64,000 bases of DNA from Labilibacter marinus. Its GTDB lineage: Bacteria; Bacteroidota; Bacteroidia; Bacteroidales; Marinilabiliaceae. Position numbers and translations under genes: made by a program. A model generated the notes under the pieces. It was not told the origin of the DNA. It worked only from the letters and a program-made list of their open reading frames with translations, and ran no database searches. Positions 26,612 through 34,844 of the stretch are shown here, piece after piece (the first letter of the stretch is position 1; each line of letters opens with the position of its first letter). The stretch is from the NCBI RefSeq assembly GCF_001659685.2, contig NZ_LXYE02000012.1:62001-126000 (forward strand), written 5' to 3'.

Positions 26612-27982
26612 ATGAGTAAGCAGCAAATATATCATGCCTTAAAAATAGATAAGGATATTTGTTACGGTTGTACGCACTGTATGAACGTGTGCCCAACTGA
26701 TGCCATTCGAATAAACGACGGCATTGCTCGAATTTTAAAGAAACGCTGTATTGATTGTGGAGAATGTTTAAAAGTATGTCCTGTAGATGCCATTTATGTA
26801 GAGCAGGACGATTTAGATAATATATTTGATTACGAGTATCGTGTAGCGTTGGTACCAGCTGTTTTTACTGGTCAGTTTCCTACTTCAATTACGGAGGAGG
26901 AGGTTTTTAGCATGATGAAAGAATTGGGTTTTACCCATGTTTTTCAGGCTGAATTTATGGTGGATATGCTTAATGAACTGATCGATGATCAGATGGAGAT
27001 GAATGAAGATAAACCGCTCATCTCTACCTTTTGCCCATCGGTGGTTCGATTGATTCAGGTTAAGTTTCCTTCTTTAATTGATAACATTGCATCAGTAAAA
27101 CCACCTGTTGATGCTTCTGCAGCATTTTATCGTAAGTTATTACAAAATCAGGGTGTACCCGATAAGCAGATTGGAATTTTTTACGTTACCCCTTGTGCGG
27201 CAAAAATAGCAGCGGTTAAAGGAATTGATGATGAGTACGCTGCCATAAATGGAGTTATTAATATGATGTATCTCTATAATAAACTCTATACTAAAATAAA
27301 AAATAATAAAGATTCCGAGCGAGAATTACCGGTGTTACCTCACCTATCTAGTAAATCCATTCAGTGGAGCATAACGCGTGGAGAAGCGGATAATATGAAA
27401 GGTAGATGTTTGGCCGTAGATGAAATTCATAATGTTATTGAGTTTTTAGAGCGGCTGGAGAATGATGAAATTCCTAAAGTAGATTATCTCGAGCTGAGAG
27501 CGTGTGATCAGGGTTGTGCAGGCGGAGTATTACTTCACGGAAATCGTTTTTTAACGGTAGACAGGATGAAGCGAAGGGCTAAACAGCTCGAAAGTGAAAC
27601 GGGTGATATTAATTGGAAAGAGCATAAAGAAATTATTGAGGATAAGGATTTGTTTATTAGTAAGGTAAATCCTCTTCCTGCCATGTCTTTAGATCAAGAT
27701 TTTGCTGAGGCATTGAAGAAGATGGAGCGAATTCGTAACTTAATGTGTTATTTACCCGGAATCGATTGCGGAGCTTGTGGCTCCCCTAGTTGTCAGGCTT
27801 TGGCAGAGGATATAGTGCAACGAAAAGCAAATCTTTCGAACTGTGTTTTCTTGCAACGAATGATGGAAAAGAGTAAAAAGCTGAGTAGCGAGCATGCTAT
27901 CCGAATTATCGAAAGAACATGGGGTAAAGATAGATTAGATAAAGACTGTAAAAAGATAGGAGCAAAAAATGAAGGTATGTGA
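26612..27982 (+). CDS. HydS-like [FeFe]-hydrogenase-domain protein without PAS
   Basis: This 456-residue protein has an 8Fe ferredoxin domain (CYGCTHCMNVCP at 17-28, CIDCGECLKVCP at 46-57), an H-cluster-type domain and a C-terminal [4Fe-4S] motif (CGACGSPSC). All four Cys positions expected for the H-cluster cubane are present: Cys141 (STFCPS), Cys195 (TPCAAK), and Cys298 and Cys302 (RACDQGC). The Cys that shuttles protons in catalytic enzymes is replaced by Phe. This layout resembles the PAS-less putative sensory hydrogenases of group D. The start lies 8 bases after the HATPase gene and the end overlaps the second DRTGG gene by 14 bases, indicating coupled expression. A sensing or redox-relay role is more likely than bulk H2 turnover. 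Confidence 0.83.
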   Translation: MSKQQIYHALKIDKDICYGCTHCMNVCPTDAIRINDGIARILKKRCIDCGECLKVCPVDAIYVEQDDLDNIFDYEYRVALVPAVFTGQFPTSITEEEVFSMMKELGFTHVFQAEFMVDMLNELIDDQMEMNEDKPLISTFCPSVVRLIQVKFPSLIDNIASVKPPVDASAAFYRKLLQNQGVPDKQIGIFYVTPCAAKIAAVKGIDDEYAAINGVINMMYLYNKLYTKIKNNKDSERELPVLPHLSSKSIQWSITRGEADNMKGRCLAVDEIHNVIEFLERLENDEIPKVDYLELRACDQGCAGGVLLHGNRFLTVDRMKRRAKQLESETGDINWKEHKEIIEDKDLFISKVNPLPAMSLDQDFAEALKKMERIRNLMCYLPGIDCGACGSPSCQALAEDIVQRKANLSNCVFLQRMMEKSKKLSSEHAIRIIERTWGKDRLDKDCKKIGAKNEGM

Positions 27983-28304
27983 TTTGGTTGAGCAACTCAA
28001 CTTAAAAGTTTTTTGTGGAGAACAGGGTTTAGATAACGAAGTAGTTGGAGGATACACCTCTGATTTACTAAGTGATGTGATGGGGAATGTGGATGAGAAC
28101 CAAGTTTGGATAACATTACAAACCCACAAAAATATAATGGCAATTGCCTCTTTAAAAGAAGTGGCAGCAGTAATTTTGGTAAAAGGATATAAGCCAGAGC
28201 AAGCTGCTTTAGAGCAAAGCAATGAAGAAGGGATTCCAATTTTAGGTACGGATTTGGAAACTTTTGAGATGTCTGGTGAATTGTTTGGCTTGTTGAAGAA
28301 ATAG
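27969..28304 (+). CDS. DRTGG-domain protein, copy 2
   Basis: This 111-residue paralogue of the DRTGG protein at 25834 has MKVCDLVEQLNLKVFCGEQ, the shared GYTSDLLSDVM core and a VAAVILVKGYKPE strand near residue 65-80. Its start overlaps the end of the second HydS-like gene by 14 bases. Function is unknown. As with copy 1, it has no transmembrane segment and could be a small phospho-accepting or nucleotide-sensing partner. The pairing of each DRTGG protein with a HydS-like protein and a HATPase suggests two parallel branches of one signalling system. Confidence 0.75.
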   Translation: MKVCDLVEQLNLKVFCGEQGLDNEVVGGYTSDLLSDVMGNVDENQVWITLQTHKNIMAIASLKEVAAVILVKGYKPEQAALEQSNEEGIPILGTDLETFEMSGELFGLLKK

Positions 28305-28313
28305 ACATAAGCG

Positions 28314-29069
28314 ATGAAAGAATATCGGGTTGATTTACATATTCATACTGTGTTATCGCCATGTGCGACCTTGGAGATGAGTCCCGATGTGATAGTTCAA
28401 CGAGCAAAAGAAGAAAAGATCGACATGATAGGAATTGTTGATCATAATACGACCAAGCAATGTGAGGTAGTAAAGGCATTAGGAGAAGAAGCAGGTGTTT
28501 CTGTTTTGTGTGGTGCTGAAATAAATACAAAAGAAGAGGTGCATGGTCTTGTGTTCTTTGAAAATTTGGATAAGCTAAATGAGTTTCAAAACTATTTAGA
28601 TAAGCATTTACCTGTAGTTAAAAATAAACCTGAGTTATTTGGAGATCAGGTTTGGGTAGATAGAGATGGAGGTATATTAGGAGAGGAAGAGCGCTTGTTG
28701 ATTGTAGGCTTGGATGTAACATTGGATGAAGTGGCTGATGAGGTAAATAAACGTGGAGGAATTTTTATTCCTGCTCATGTAGATAAATCAAGGTTTAGCG
28801 TAACCAGTCAGCTTGGTTTTTTATCGCCAGACGTTGCTGTAAATGGTGTAGAAGTGAGTACAAATGTAAATATAAGGGAATTTGAAACTAAGCATCCTTG
28901 GGTGAAAAATTACACTGTAATTGCCAGTTCAGATGCCCATATGCCAGAGCAAATAGGAAGTACATATACTTCAGTTTGGTTAAAAGAGGCATCATTTAGC
29001 GAAATGAAAATGGCTTTAAATAATGAAGCAGGAAGAAAAGTTTTAAAGCTAAACCTAAAAACGAAATAA
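28314..29069 (+). CDS. PHP-domain metal-dependent phosphoesterase
   Basis: This 251-residue PHP-family protein has metal-binding motifs DLHIHT, IVDHNTT, CGAEIN, PAHVDKS and SSDAHMP in the family order. PHP enzymes hydrolyse phosphate esters such as histidinol phosphate, nucleotides or nucleotide 3',5'-bisphosphates. Nothing in the neighbourhood suggests histidine synthesis. Placed in the H2-signalling block between a DRTGG protein and an ATPase, it may act on a signalling phosphate. The substrate cannot be read from the sequence. It starts 9 bases after the second DRTGG gene and ends directly at the start of the next gene. Confidence 0.82.
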   Translation: MKEYRVDLHIHTVLSPCATLEMSPDVIVQRAKEEKIDMIGIVDHNTTKQCEVVKALGEEAGVSVLCGAEINTKEEVHGLVFFENLDKLNEFQNYLDKHLPVVKNKPELFGDQVWVDRDGGILGEEERLLIVGLDVTLDEVADEVNKRGGIFIPAHVDKSRFSVTSQLGFLSPDVAVNGVEVSTNVNIREFETKHPWVKNYTVIASSDAHMPEQIGSTYTSVWLKEASFSEMKMALNNEAGRKVLKLNLKTK

Positions 29070-29618
29070 ATGCGTGACATATCAATGCATATACTCGATA
29101 TCATAGGTAACTCTGTAAGAGCAGGAGCTTCTTTAGTAGAAGTTTCTATTGAAGAAAAATCGGCAGAGGATCAATTGATATTAGTAGTTAAAGATGATGG
29201 GTGTGGCATGGATGAGGAGACCGTAAAAAATGCTTTAGATCCATTTTTTACCTCGAGAAAAACAAGAAAGGTAGGGTTGGGTATTCCGTTATTGCAGCAA
29301 AATGCAGAAATGTCGGAAGGAAATCTAAAAATAATATCAGAACTGGACAAAGGAACTACGATAACGGCAACCTTCGTTCGTTCACATATTGACAGACCTC
29401 CATTGGGAGATTTGTCAGGAACAATTAGCTTGATGGTATCAGGAAATCCAACGGTGGAATTTCTTTATATCCATCAATTAAATGATGAAGAATTTAAGTT
29501 TGATAGTAGAGAAGTGAAAGATGCACTGGATGGTGTTCCTATAACAGAACCCGGTGTAATAAACTTCTTAAAACAAATGATTGGCGAAAACCTCACGGAA
29601 ATTGGGGTAGAGCTTTAG
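29070..29618 (+). CDS. HATPase-domain protein (histidine-kinase-like catalytic domain)
   Basis: This is a 182-residue protein. Residues 1-110 form a GHKL ATP-binding domain: HILDIIGNSVRAGASLVEV (N box), DDGCGM (G1), DPFFTSRKTRKVGLGIPLL (F/G2) and KGTTI. The last 70 residues form a small tail not typical of kinases. No His-phosphotransfer domain is present, so it either acts on a separate partner or is regulatory. It is abutted to the PHP gene with no gap. Together with the anti-sigma-like ATPase at 26184 it is the second GHKL protein of the block. Confidence 0.8.
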   Translation: MRDISMHILDIIGNSVRAGASLVEVSIEEKSAEDQLILVVKDDGCGMDEETVKNALDPFFTSRKTRKVGLGIPLLQQNAEMSEGNLKIISELDKGTTITATFVRSHIDRPPLGDLSGTISLMVSGNPTVEFLYIHQLNDEEFKFDSREVKDALDGVPITEPGVINFLKQMIGENLTEIGVEL

Positions 29619-29720
29619 TTCATCATCGGTGTAAAGTAGAAATTGTAGGTGCTCATACTTATGTCTTGTACTTTATATCTTAAAAATAAGAAACGATTTA
29701 CAAACTATAATAAAAGCAAA

Positions 29721-30128
29721 ATGGCAAAAGTAAAAACCTTAGACGATCTTAAAAAGATGCGGGCAGATCTTCAGTCGAAGATTACCTTGCGTGAAAATAG
29801 CGATCGTCCTGAAAAAATGGTTCAGATCAAGGTTTCAATGGCAACTTGTGGAATTGCTTCAGGTGCTAAAGAAACAATGAATTATCTGATTGAAGAGCTG
29901 GATAATAGAGCTATCGATGCAGTTGTTACCCAAACGGGCTGTATGGGATATTGTCACTCAGAACCAACTATTGAAGTTCATCTTCCAGGTAACGACCCAG
30001 TTGTTTACGGAAATGTAGATGTTAAAAAAGCTGGTGAAGTAATTACAAAGCACATTGTTGGAGGTGAGCTACTAGATGGCATTATTCCAACAAATTATAC
30101 AACTCCTGACGAAGATAACCAAAAGTAA
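29721..30128 (+). CDS. Thioredoxin-like [2Fe-2S] protein of the second hydrogenase set
   Basis: From ATG 29721 (MAKVKTLDDLKKM) this is a 135-residue protein with a helical N-terminal extension and a thioredoxin-like [2Fe-2S] domain: C-x4-type pair in MATCGIASGAKE (only one Cys visible here) and CMGYC near residue 80. The longer frame from 29649 adds 24 residues that do not fit the family and is rejected. It lies directly before the full-length HydB. In some bifurcating hydrogenases a fourth, HydD-like subunit of this kind is encoded. The incomplete first Cys pair makes cluster binding less certain than in the NuoE-type subunits. Confidence 0.7.
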   Translation: MAKVKTLDDLKKMRADLQSKITLRENSDRPEKMVQIKVSMATCGIASGAKETMNYLIEELDNRAIDAVVTQTGCMGYCHSEPTIEVHLPGNDPVVYGNVDVKKAGEVITKHIVGGELLDGIIPTNYTTPDEDNQK

Positions 30129-30134
30129 TTGAGC

Positions 30135-31928
30135 ATGGCACATTATAAAAATCACATTTTAGTTTGTGGCGGTACGGGTTGTCGTGCTTCACAAGGTGAA
30201 GAGATTGTAGAAAATCTTAAGCAAGCTGTTGCTGATAACAGTTTGGAAAATGATATTCAAGTAGTACGTACGGGGTGTTTCGGTTTTTGCGAAAAAGGCC
30301 CTATCGTAAAAATGATCCCAGATAACACCTTTTATGTTTCTGTAACACCAGAAGATGCTGGTGAGATAATTTCTGAGCATTGTGTAAAAGGGCGTAAGGT
30401 AGAACGTATGTTATTTACCGACCCAGAAACCAAAGAGCATGTTTCAGACTCTAAGGATATGGGTTTTTACAAAAAGCAAATTCGTATTGCTTTGCGTAAC
30501 TGTGGTTTTATCAACCCAGAAAATATTGATGAGTATGTAGCGCGTGATGGGTATGGGGCTCTTGGAAAAGTGCTGACTGAAATGACGCCTGAAGAAGCTA
30601 TTAAAATAATTAAAGATTCAGGACTTAGAGGTCGTGGTGGTGGAGGTTTCCCAACAGGATTAAAATGGGAAATTACCAATCAAGTAGAGAATGACGAGAA
30701 GTATGTGGTTTGTAATGCCGATGAGGGTGACCCAGGTGCATTTATGGATCGTTCTATCCTAGAAGGAGACCCGCATTCTGTACTTGAGGCGATGGCTATC
30801 TGTGGATACTGTATTGGCGGAAGCAATGGTTTAATCTATATTCGTGCTGAATATCCTTTGGCTATCGATCGTTTAAAAATTGCCATTGAGCAAGCGCGTG
30901 AACTTGGCGTTTTAGGTAAAGATATCTTTGGAACTGGTTTCGATTTTGATGTTGAACTTCGTTATGGTGCAGGTGCATTTGTTTGTGGAGAGGAAACTTC
31001 ATTGATTCACTCTATGGAAGGTTTGCGTGGTGAGCCTACTGTAAAACCTCCATTCCCATCGGTAAGTGGATATAAAGGAAAACCAACCAACGTAAATAAT
31101 GTAGAGACTTTTGCGAATATTCCAGTAATCATTAACGAAGGAGCTGAGTATTTTGCTTCTATTGGAACGGAAAAAAGTAAAGGTACTAAAGTGTTTGCCT
31201 TGGCAGGAAAAATCAACAATGTTGGTTTAATCGAGGTGCCAATGGGTATTACTTTACGCGAGGTAATATTTGATATTGGTGGTGGAATTAAGGATGGTAA
31301 AAAGTTCAAGTCTGTTCAAACAGGAGGTCCTTCGGGAGGATGTTTAACGGAGAAACACCTGGATATTCCTATCGATTACGATAACTTATTAGCATGTGGT
31401 TCTATGATGGGATCGGGTGGTATGATTGTGATGGATGAGGATGACTGTATGGTTTCTGTAGCTAAGTTTTATCTTGATTTTACCGTGGAAGAATCTTGTG
31501 GTAAATGTGCTCCGTGTAGAGTGGGTAATAAACGTTTATACGAAATTTTAGATAAAATTACACAAGGAAAAGCTACCGAAGAAGATTTGGGTATCCTACG
31601 TAACTTAGGTAATGTAATTAAAGATACTTCGCTTTGTGGATTGGGACAGACGTCTCCAAACCCTGTACTTTCTACCATGGATAACTTTAAGGATGAGTAT
31701 ATGGCTCACGTTAAAGATGGAAAGTGTCCTGCAGGTCAATGTAAAGACTTAATGGAGTATGTAATTAGCGAAGAAACTTGTGTGGGATGTACATTATGTT
31801 CTCGTGTTTGTCCTGTTGATGCCATTGCAGGAGACAAAAAGCAGCCACATGTAATTGATACAGTAGCTTGTATTAAGTGTGGAGCTTGTATGGATAAATG
31901 TAAGTTTAATGCGATCAGCATCCAGTAA
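30135..31928 (+). CDS. hydB: HydB, full-length NADH-binding subunit of bifurcating-type [FeFe]-hydrogenase
   Basis: From ATG 30135 (MAHYKNHILVCGG) this is a 597-residue protein. Domains in order: N-terminal thioredoxin-like [2Fe-2S] (CGGTGC and CFGFC), the FMN/NADH core (GLRGRGGGGFPTGLKWE, NADEGDPGAFMDRS, YGAGAFVCGEETSLIHSMEG), the [4Fe-4S] site ESCGKCAPCRVG...CGLGQ, and a C-terminal two-cluster ferredoxin domain (CVGCTLCSRVCP, CIKCGACMDKC). This is the arrangement of HydB in trimeric electron-bifurcating hydrogenases, which couple NADH and reduced ferredoxin oxidation to H2 formation. A TTG-started reading from 30129 adds only two residues and is less likely. The order 2Fe-2S protein, HydB, HydA, HydC forms one operon. 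Confidence 0.93.
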   Translation: MAHYKNHILVCGGTGCRASQGEEIVENLKQAVADNSLENDIQVVRTGCFGFCEKGPIVKMIPDNTFYVSVTPEDAGEIISEHCVKGRKVERMLFTDPETKEHVSDSKDMGFYKKQIRIALRNCGFINPENIDEYVARDGYGALGKVLTEMTPEEAIKIIKDSGLRGRGGGGFPTGLKWEITNQVENDEKYVVCNADEGDPGAFMDRSILEGDPHSVLEAMAICGYCIGGSNGLIYIRAEYPLAIDRLKIAIEQARELGVLGKDIFGTGFDFDVELRYGAGAFVCGEETSLIHSMEGLRGEPTVKPPFPSVSGYKGKPTNVNNVETFANIPVIINEGAEYFASIGTEKSKGTKVFALAGKINNVGLIEVPMGITLREVIFDIGGGIKDGKKFKSVQTGGPSGGCLTEKHLDIPIDYDNLLACGSMMGSGGMIVMDEDDCMVSVAKFYLDFTVEESCGKCAPCRVGNKRLYEILDKITQGKATEEDLGILRNLGNVIKDTSLCGLGQTSPNPVLSTMDNFKDEYMAHVKDGKCPAGQCKDLMEYVISEETCVGCTLCSRVCPVDAIAGDKKQPHVIDTVACIKCGACMDKCKFNAISIQ

Positions 31929-31949
31929 TTACCAAAAGAATTTATAACA

Positions 31950-33725
31950 ATGGATATTGTAAAATTAAATATAGATAACAAACCTGTAGTAGTCGAAAAG
32001 GGTACTACATTGTTAGATGCGGCAAAATCGGTGGGTGTTGATGTACCTACTCTGTGCCACATGAAACTACACGATCTAAACGTTGAAAATAACCCTGGAG
32101 GTTGTCGTGTATGTGTAGTTGAAGTTGAAGGACGAAGGAATTTAGCACCGGCTTGTAAAACGGAATGTACAGAAGGAATGGCTGTGAATACGCATTCTTT
32201 AAGAGTAGTGAATGCACGTCGTACTGTGATGGAATTGATTCTTTCTGATCACCCAGCAGAGTGTTTAACTTGTGTTAAAAATGGTAAGTGCGACTTGCAA
32301 ACGATGGCTCAGGACTTGGGTATTCGTGAAATTCCTTTCGAGGGAGAGCAGTCGTGTTATAAAGAAGATAAATCTCCAGCTATCATTCGCGATGTTGATA
32401 AATGTATCATGTGTCGCCGATGCGAAATGATGTGTAACGAGGTTCAGACTGTTGGTTGTTTATCGGCTATTAATCGTGGATTTGAGTCGGTTGTAGCACC
32501 AGCTTTTGAAATGGATTTAGAAAAATCTACTTGTACGTATTGTGGTCAGTGTGTGGCAGTTTGTCCTACAGGAGCACTTTCTGAGGTAGATAATTCCCGT
32601 AAAGTGTTAAATGCTTTGGTGGATACAACAAAAACGGTGATTGTACAAACAGCTCCCGCGGTACGTGTTGCTTTAGGTGAAGAGTTTGGTATGGAGCCTG
32701 GTAATATTGTTACGGGTAAAATGGCTTCTGCGCTTAGAAAGCTTGGTTTTGATAAAGTATTTGATACAGACTTTGCTGCCGATCTTACCATTATGGAAGA
32801 AGGTACTGAGTTGTTAGGTCGTTTACAAAAGCATTTAGCTGGCGATAAGGATGTAAAACTTCCTATCCTAACATCATGTTGTCCTGGTTGGGTTAACTTC
32901 TTCGAAAGTAATTTCCCAGATATGTTAGATATTCCATCTACAGCTAAGTCTCCACAACAAATGTTTGGAGCAATTGCTAAAACGTATTTAGCCGATAAAA
33001 TGGGTGTTAAGCGCGAAGATTTAGTCGTGGTTTCTGTAATGCCATGTTTGGCGAAGAAATATGAGTCTGGTCGTGATGAATTTAAGGTGGATGGTAATCC
33101 TGACGTTGATTTATCAATTACGACTCGTGAATTAGCTCAAATGATTAAAGGAGCCAATATAAACTTTGGCGATTTGAATGATGAGGAGTTTGATAACCCA
33201 ATGGGTGAATCTACAGGAGCTGGAGTAATTTTTGCCAATACAGGTGGAGTTATTGAGGCTGCTGCTCGTACTGCTTACGAAGTACATACCAAAAAGAAAC
33301 TTGAAAAAGTGGAGTTTGAAGCTTTACGTGGTTTTGATGGTATTCGTTCTGCTACGGTTGATTTTGATGGTCTTCCTATTAAAATAGGTATTGCGCATGG
33401 TTTAGGGAATGCACGTAAGCTTCTTGAAGATGTACAAGCAGGGAAATCAGAATTTCATGCGATTGAAATTATGGCTTGTCCTGGAGGTTGTATTGGTGGA
33501 GGTGGTCAGCCTTATCACCATGGTGATACCGGTATCTTAAAGAAAAGAGCTGCTGCCATCTATCGTGAGGATGAAGGTAAAGAAATTCGTAAGTCGCATG
33601 AGAATCCATTCATCGTTAAGTTGTATGATGAATTCTTAGGAGAACCATGTGGTGAATTGTCGCACAAGTTACTTCATACCCACTATTTTGATAAAAAGAA
33701 GAAAGTAGAAATTAAAAACGACTAA
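31950..33725 (+). CDS. hydA: [FeFe]-hydrogenase catalytic subunit HydA, copy 2 (canonical H-cluster)
   Basis: This 591-residue protein has the same modules as copy 1: an N-terminal [2Fe-2S] domain (CHMKLHD...CRVC), the His-ligated site HPAECLTCVKNGKC, two [4Fe-4S] motifs (CIMCRRCEMMC, CTYCGQCVAVCP), and the H-cluster domain. All three signatures are canonical: TSCCPGW, MPCLAKKYES and MACPGGCIGGGGQP. It is the H2-forming or H2-oxidising subunit of the complete set encoded with HydB, HydC and a small 2Fe-2S protein. Copies 1 and 2 share the STAKSPQQMFGA stretch and most of their C-termini, so they are clear paralogues. Maturation would need HydE, HydF and HydG encoded elsewhere. Confidence 0.95.
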   Translation: MDIVKLNIDNKPVVVEKGTTLLDAAKSVGVDVPTLCHMKLHDLNVENNPGGCRVCVVEVEGRRNLAPACKTECTEGMAVNTHSLRVVNARRTVMELILSDHPAECLTCVKNGKCDLQTMAQDLGIREIPFEGEQSCYKEDKSPAIIRDVDKCIMCRRCEMMCNEVQTVGCLSAINRGFESVVAPAFEMDLEKSTCTYCGQCVAVCPTGALSEVDNSRKVLNALVDTTKTVIVQTAPAVRVALGEEFGMEPGNIVTGKMASALRKLGFDKVFDTDFAADLTIMEEGTELLGRLQKHLAGDKDVKLPILTSCCPGWVNFFESNFPDMLDIPSTAKSPQQMFGAIAKTYLADKMGVKREDLVVVSVMPCLAKKYESGRDEFKVDGNPDVDLSITTRELAQMIKGANINFGDLNDEEFDNPMGESTGAGVIFANTGGVIEAAARTAYEVHTKKKLEKVEFEALRGFDGIRSATVDFDGLPIKIGIAHGLGNARKLLEDVQAGKSEFHAIEIMACPGGCIGGGGQPYHHGDTGILKKRAAAIYREDEGKEIRKSHENPFIVKLYDEFLGEPCGELSHKLLHTHYFDKKKKVEIKND

Positions 33726-33740
33726 CGGGAGGCTCTTATA

Positions 33741-34217
33741 ATGGCAGAAATAAAATTAGCTGATAGCAAAGTCCAAGAATTAAAGGATGTTTGCAAAAAG
33801 TTTGAATACGATAAAGGCGAATTAATTAATGTATTACATGCAGCCCAAGTGATTTTTGGTTACTTGCCTGCAGAAGTACAAGAGATTGTTGCCGACGAAT
33901 TAAAGGTAAACATTGCTCACGTATATGGAGTGGTAACGTTTTACTCATTTTTTACAATGACACCTAAAGGAGAGCATCCTGTTTCTGTTTGTATGGGAAC
34001 AGCTTGTTATGTTCGTGGTGCCGAAAAAGTATTGGATGAATTTAAGCGTTTGTTAGACGTGAAAGTTGGAGAAACTACGCCTGATGGAAAATTCTCTGTT
34101 AGTAGTTTACGTTGTGTAGGAGCTTGTGGTTTAGCTCCTGTGGTAACTGTAGGCGAAAAAGTTTACGGACGAGTTGCACCTGAAGATGTAAAAGATATTT
34201 TATCTGAGTATAACTAA
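33741..34217 (+). CDS. hydC: HydC/NuoE-like [2Fe-2S] subunit of the second hydrogenase set
   Basis: This 158-residue NuoE-family protein has the helical start (LKDVCKKFEYDKGELINVLH), the HVYGVVTFYSFF motif and [2Fe-2S] ligands C-x4-C (CMGTAC) and C-x3-C (CVGAC). It is the last gene of the operon, 15 bases after HydA, with a GGGAGG sequence before the start, and is followed by a strong terminator. It should complete a HydABC complex. In the first set the equivalent gene comes first instead of last, so the two operons are not simple tandem duplicates. Confidence 0.93.
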   Translation: MAEIKLADSKVQELKDVCKKFEYDKGELINVLHAAQVIFGYLPAEVQEIVADELKVNIAHVYGVVTFYSFFTMTPKGEHPVSVCMGTACYVRGAEKVLDEFKRLLDVKVGETTPDGKFSVSSLRCVGACGLAPVVTVGEKVYGRVAPEDVKDILSEYN

Positions 34218-34241
34218 AATACTTGGCTAAAAGTATAATGG

Positions 34242-34275
34242 AACCCGTTCTGCTTAAGTGGAACGGGTTTTTTTT
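34242..34275 (+). terminator. Intrinsic terminator of the hydrogenase island
   Basis: AACCCGTTC (34242-34250) pairs with GAACGGGTT (34261-34269), followed by a T run to 34275. Confidence 0.88.
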
Positions 34276-34286
34276 GTTTTATTACC

Positions 34287-34844
34287 TTACTTGTTCCACC
34301 ACGGTTTAAGAGTGTTTATATCTACATTAGGGGGTATGCCGAGCGGAAATCTCGCATATTTTGAATAAAACATCATATCATTTCCATCGGTTGGGTAAGT
34401 GAGTATTTGGTTTTTTCTACCAGATTCAATTACGACGGCCAATCCCCCTGCTATAACAGTAATGCATCCCACAGCAAGGAAACTTTCGGCATATTCAGGG
34501 TGGATTAAAGCTCCAGCCAGTGAGGGAATTAATGAATATCCCAATAGTTTCGAATATGCTTTAGTTTTTTTCTTTGTCAAAACAATATTGAATTGCTCTA
34601 AATCCTGTAAGGGGTTATTGCGTACGCCACTATCAGTGAGAATCCAAACTTGAACGTTGTCAAATGCGATCAATTCTCCGTAGTAACTATCATTTTTAAG
34701 CTTTAATTCAATAAATGAACCATAAGGGTGTGTTCGTGCCTGATACTTATCGTTAGGTATCAGGCCTCTTCTTGAACTACAACCAACTAAGGTTATTAAG
34801 TAGGACAATAATAATAATAATATTTTTATCCAATTAGTGTACAT
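34287..34844 (-). CDS. Unrecognised lipoprotein
   Basis: The likely start is at 34844 (MYTNWIKILLLLLSYL), giving a 185-residue protein with a signal peptide and an LVGC lipobox; the frame extends 15 residues further upstream but without signal-peptide features. The mature part has a short strand-rich region (YGSFIELKLKNDSYYGELIA) resembling an SH3-like or Sm-like barrel that reads like a small ligand pocket, then a hydrophobic helical hairpin (SLIPSLAGALIHPEYAESFL and an ITVIAGGLAVVI segment). I do not recognise the family. It overlaps the end of the upstream lipoprotein gene by 11 bases, so the two are translationally coupled. Confidence 0.7.
   Translation of the reverse strand: MYTNWIKILLLLLSYLITLVGCSSRRGLIPNDKYQARTHPYGSFIELKLKNDSYYGELIAFDNVQVWILTDSGVRNNPLQDLEQFNIVLTKKKTKAYSKLLGYSLIPSLAGALIHPEYAESFLAVGCITVIAGGLAVVIESGRKNQILTYPTDGNDMMFYSKYARFPLGIPPNVDINTLKPWWNK

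Noticed and set aside
27997-28530. 177-codon minus-strand frame
   Set aside because: It lies opposite the second DRTGG gene and the PHP gene, both of which have clear family motifs; its Leu/Ser-rich translation is typical of an antisense shadow.
29649-29720. Upstream extension of the 2Fe-2S gene before hydB
   Set aside because: The extra 24 residues do not match the family; MAKVKTLDDL at 29721 is the natural start.
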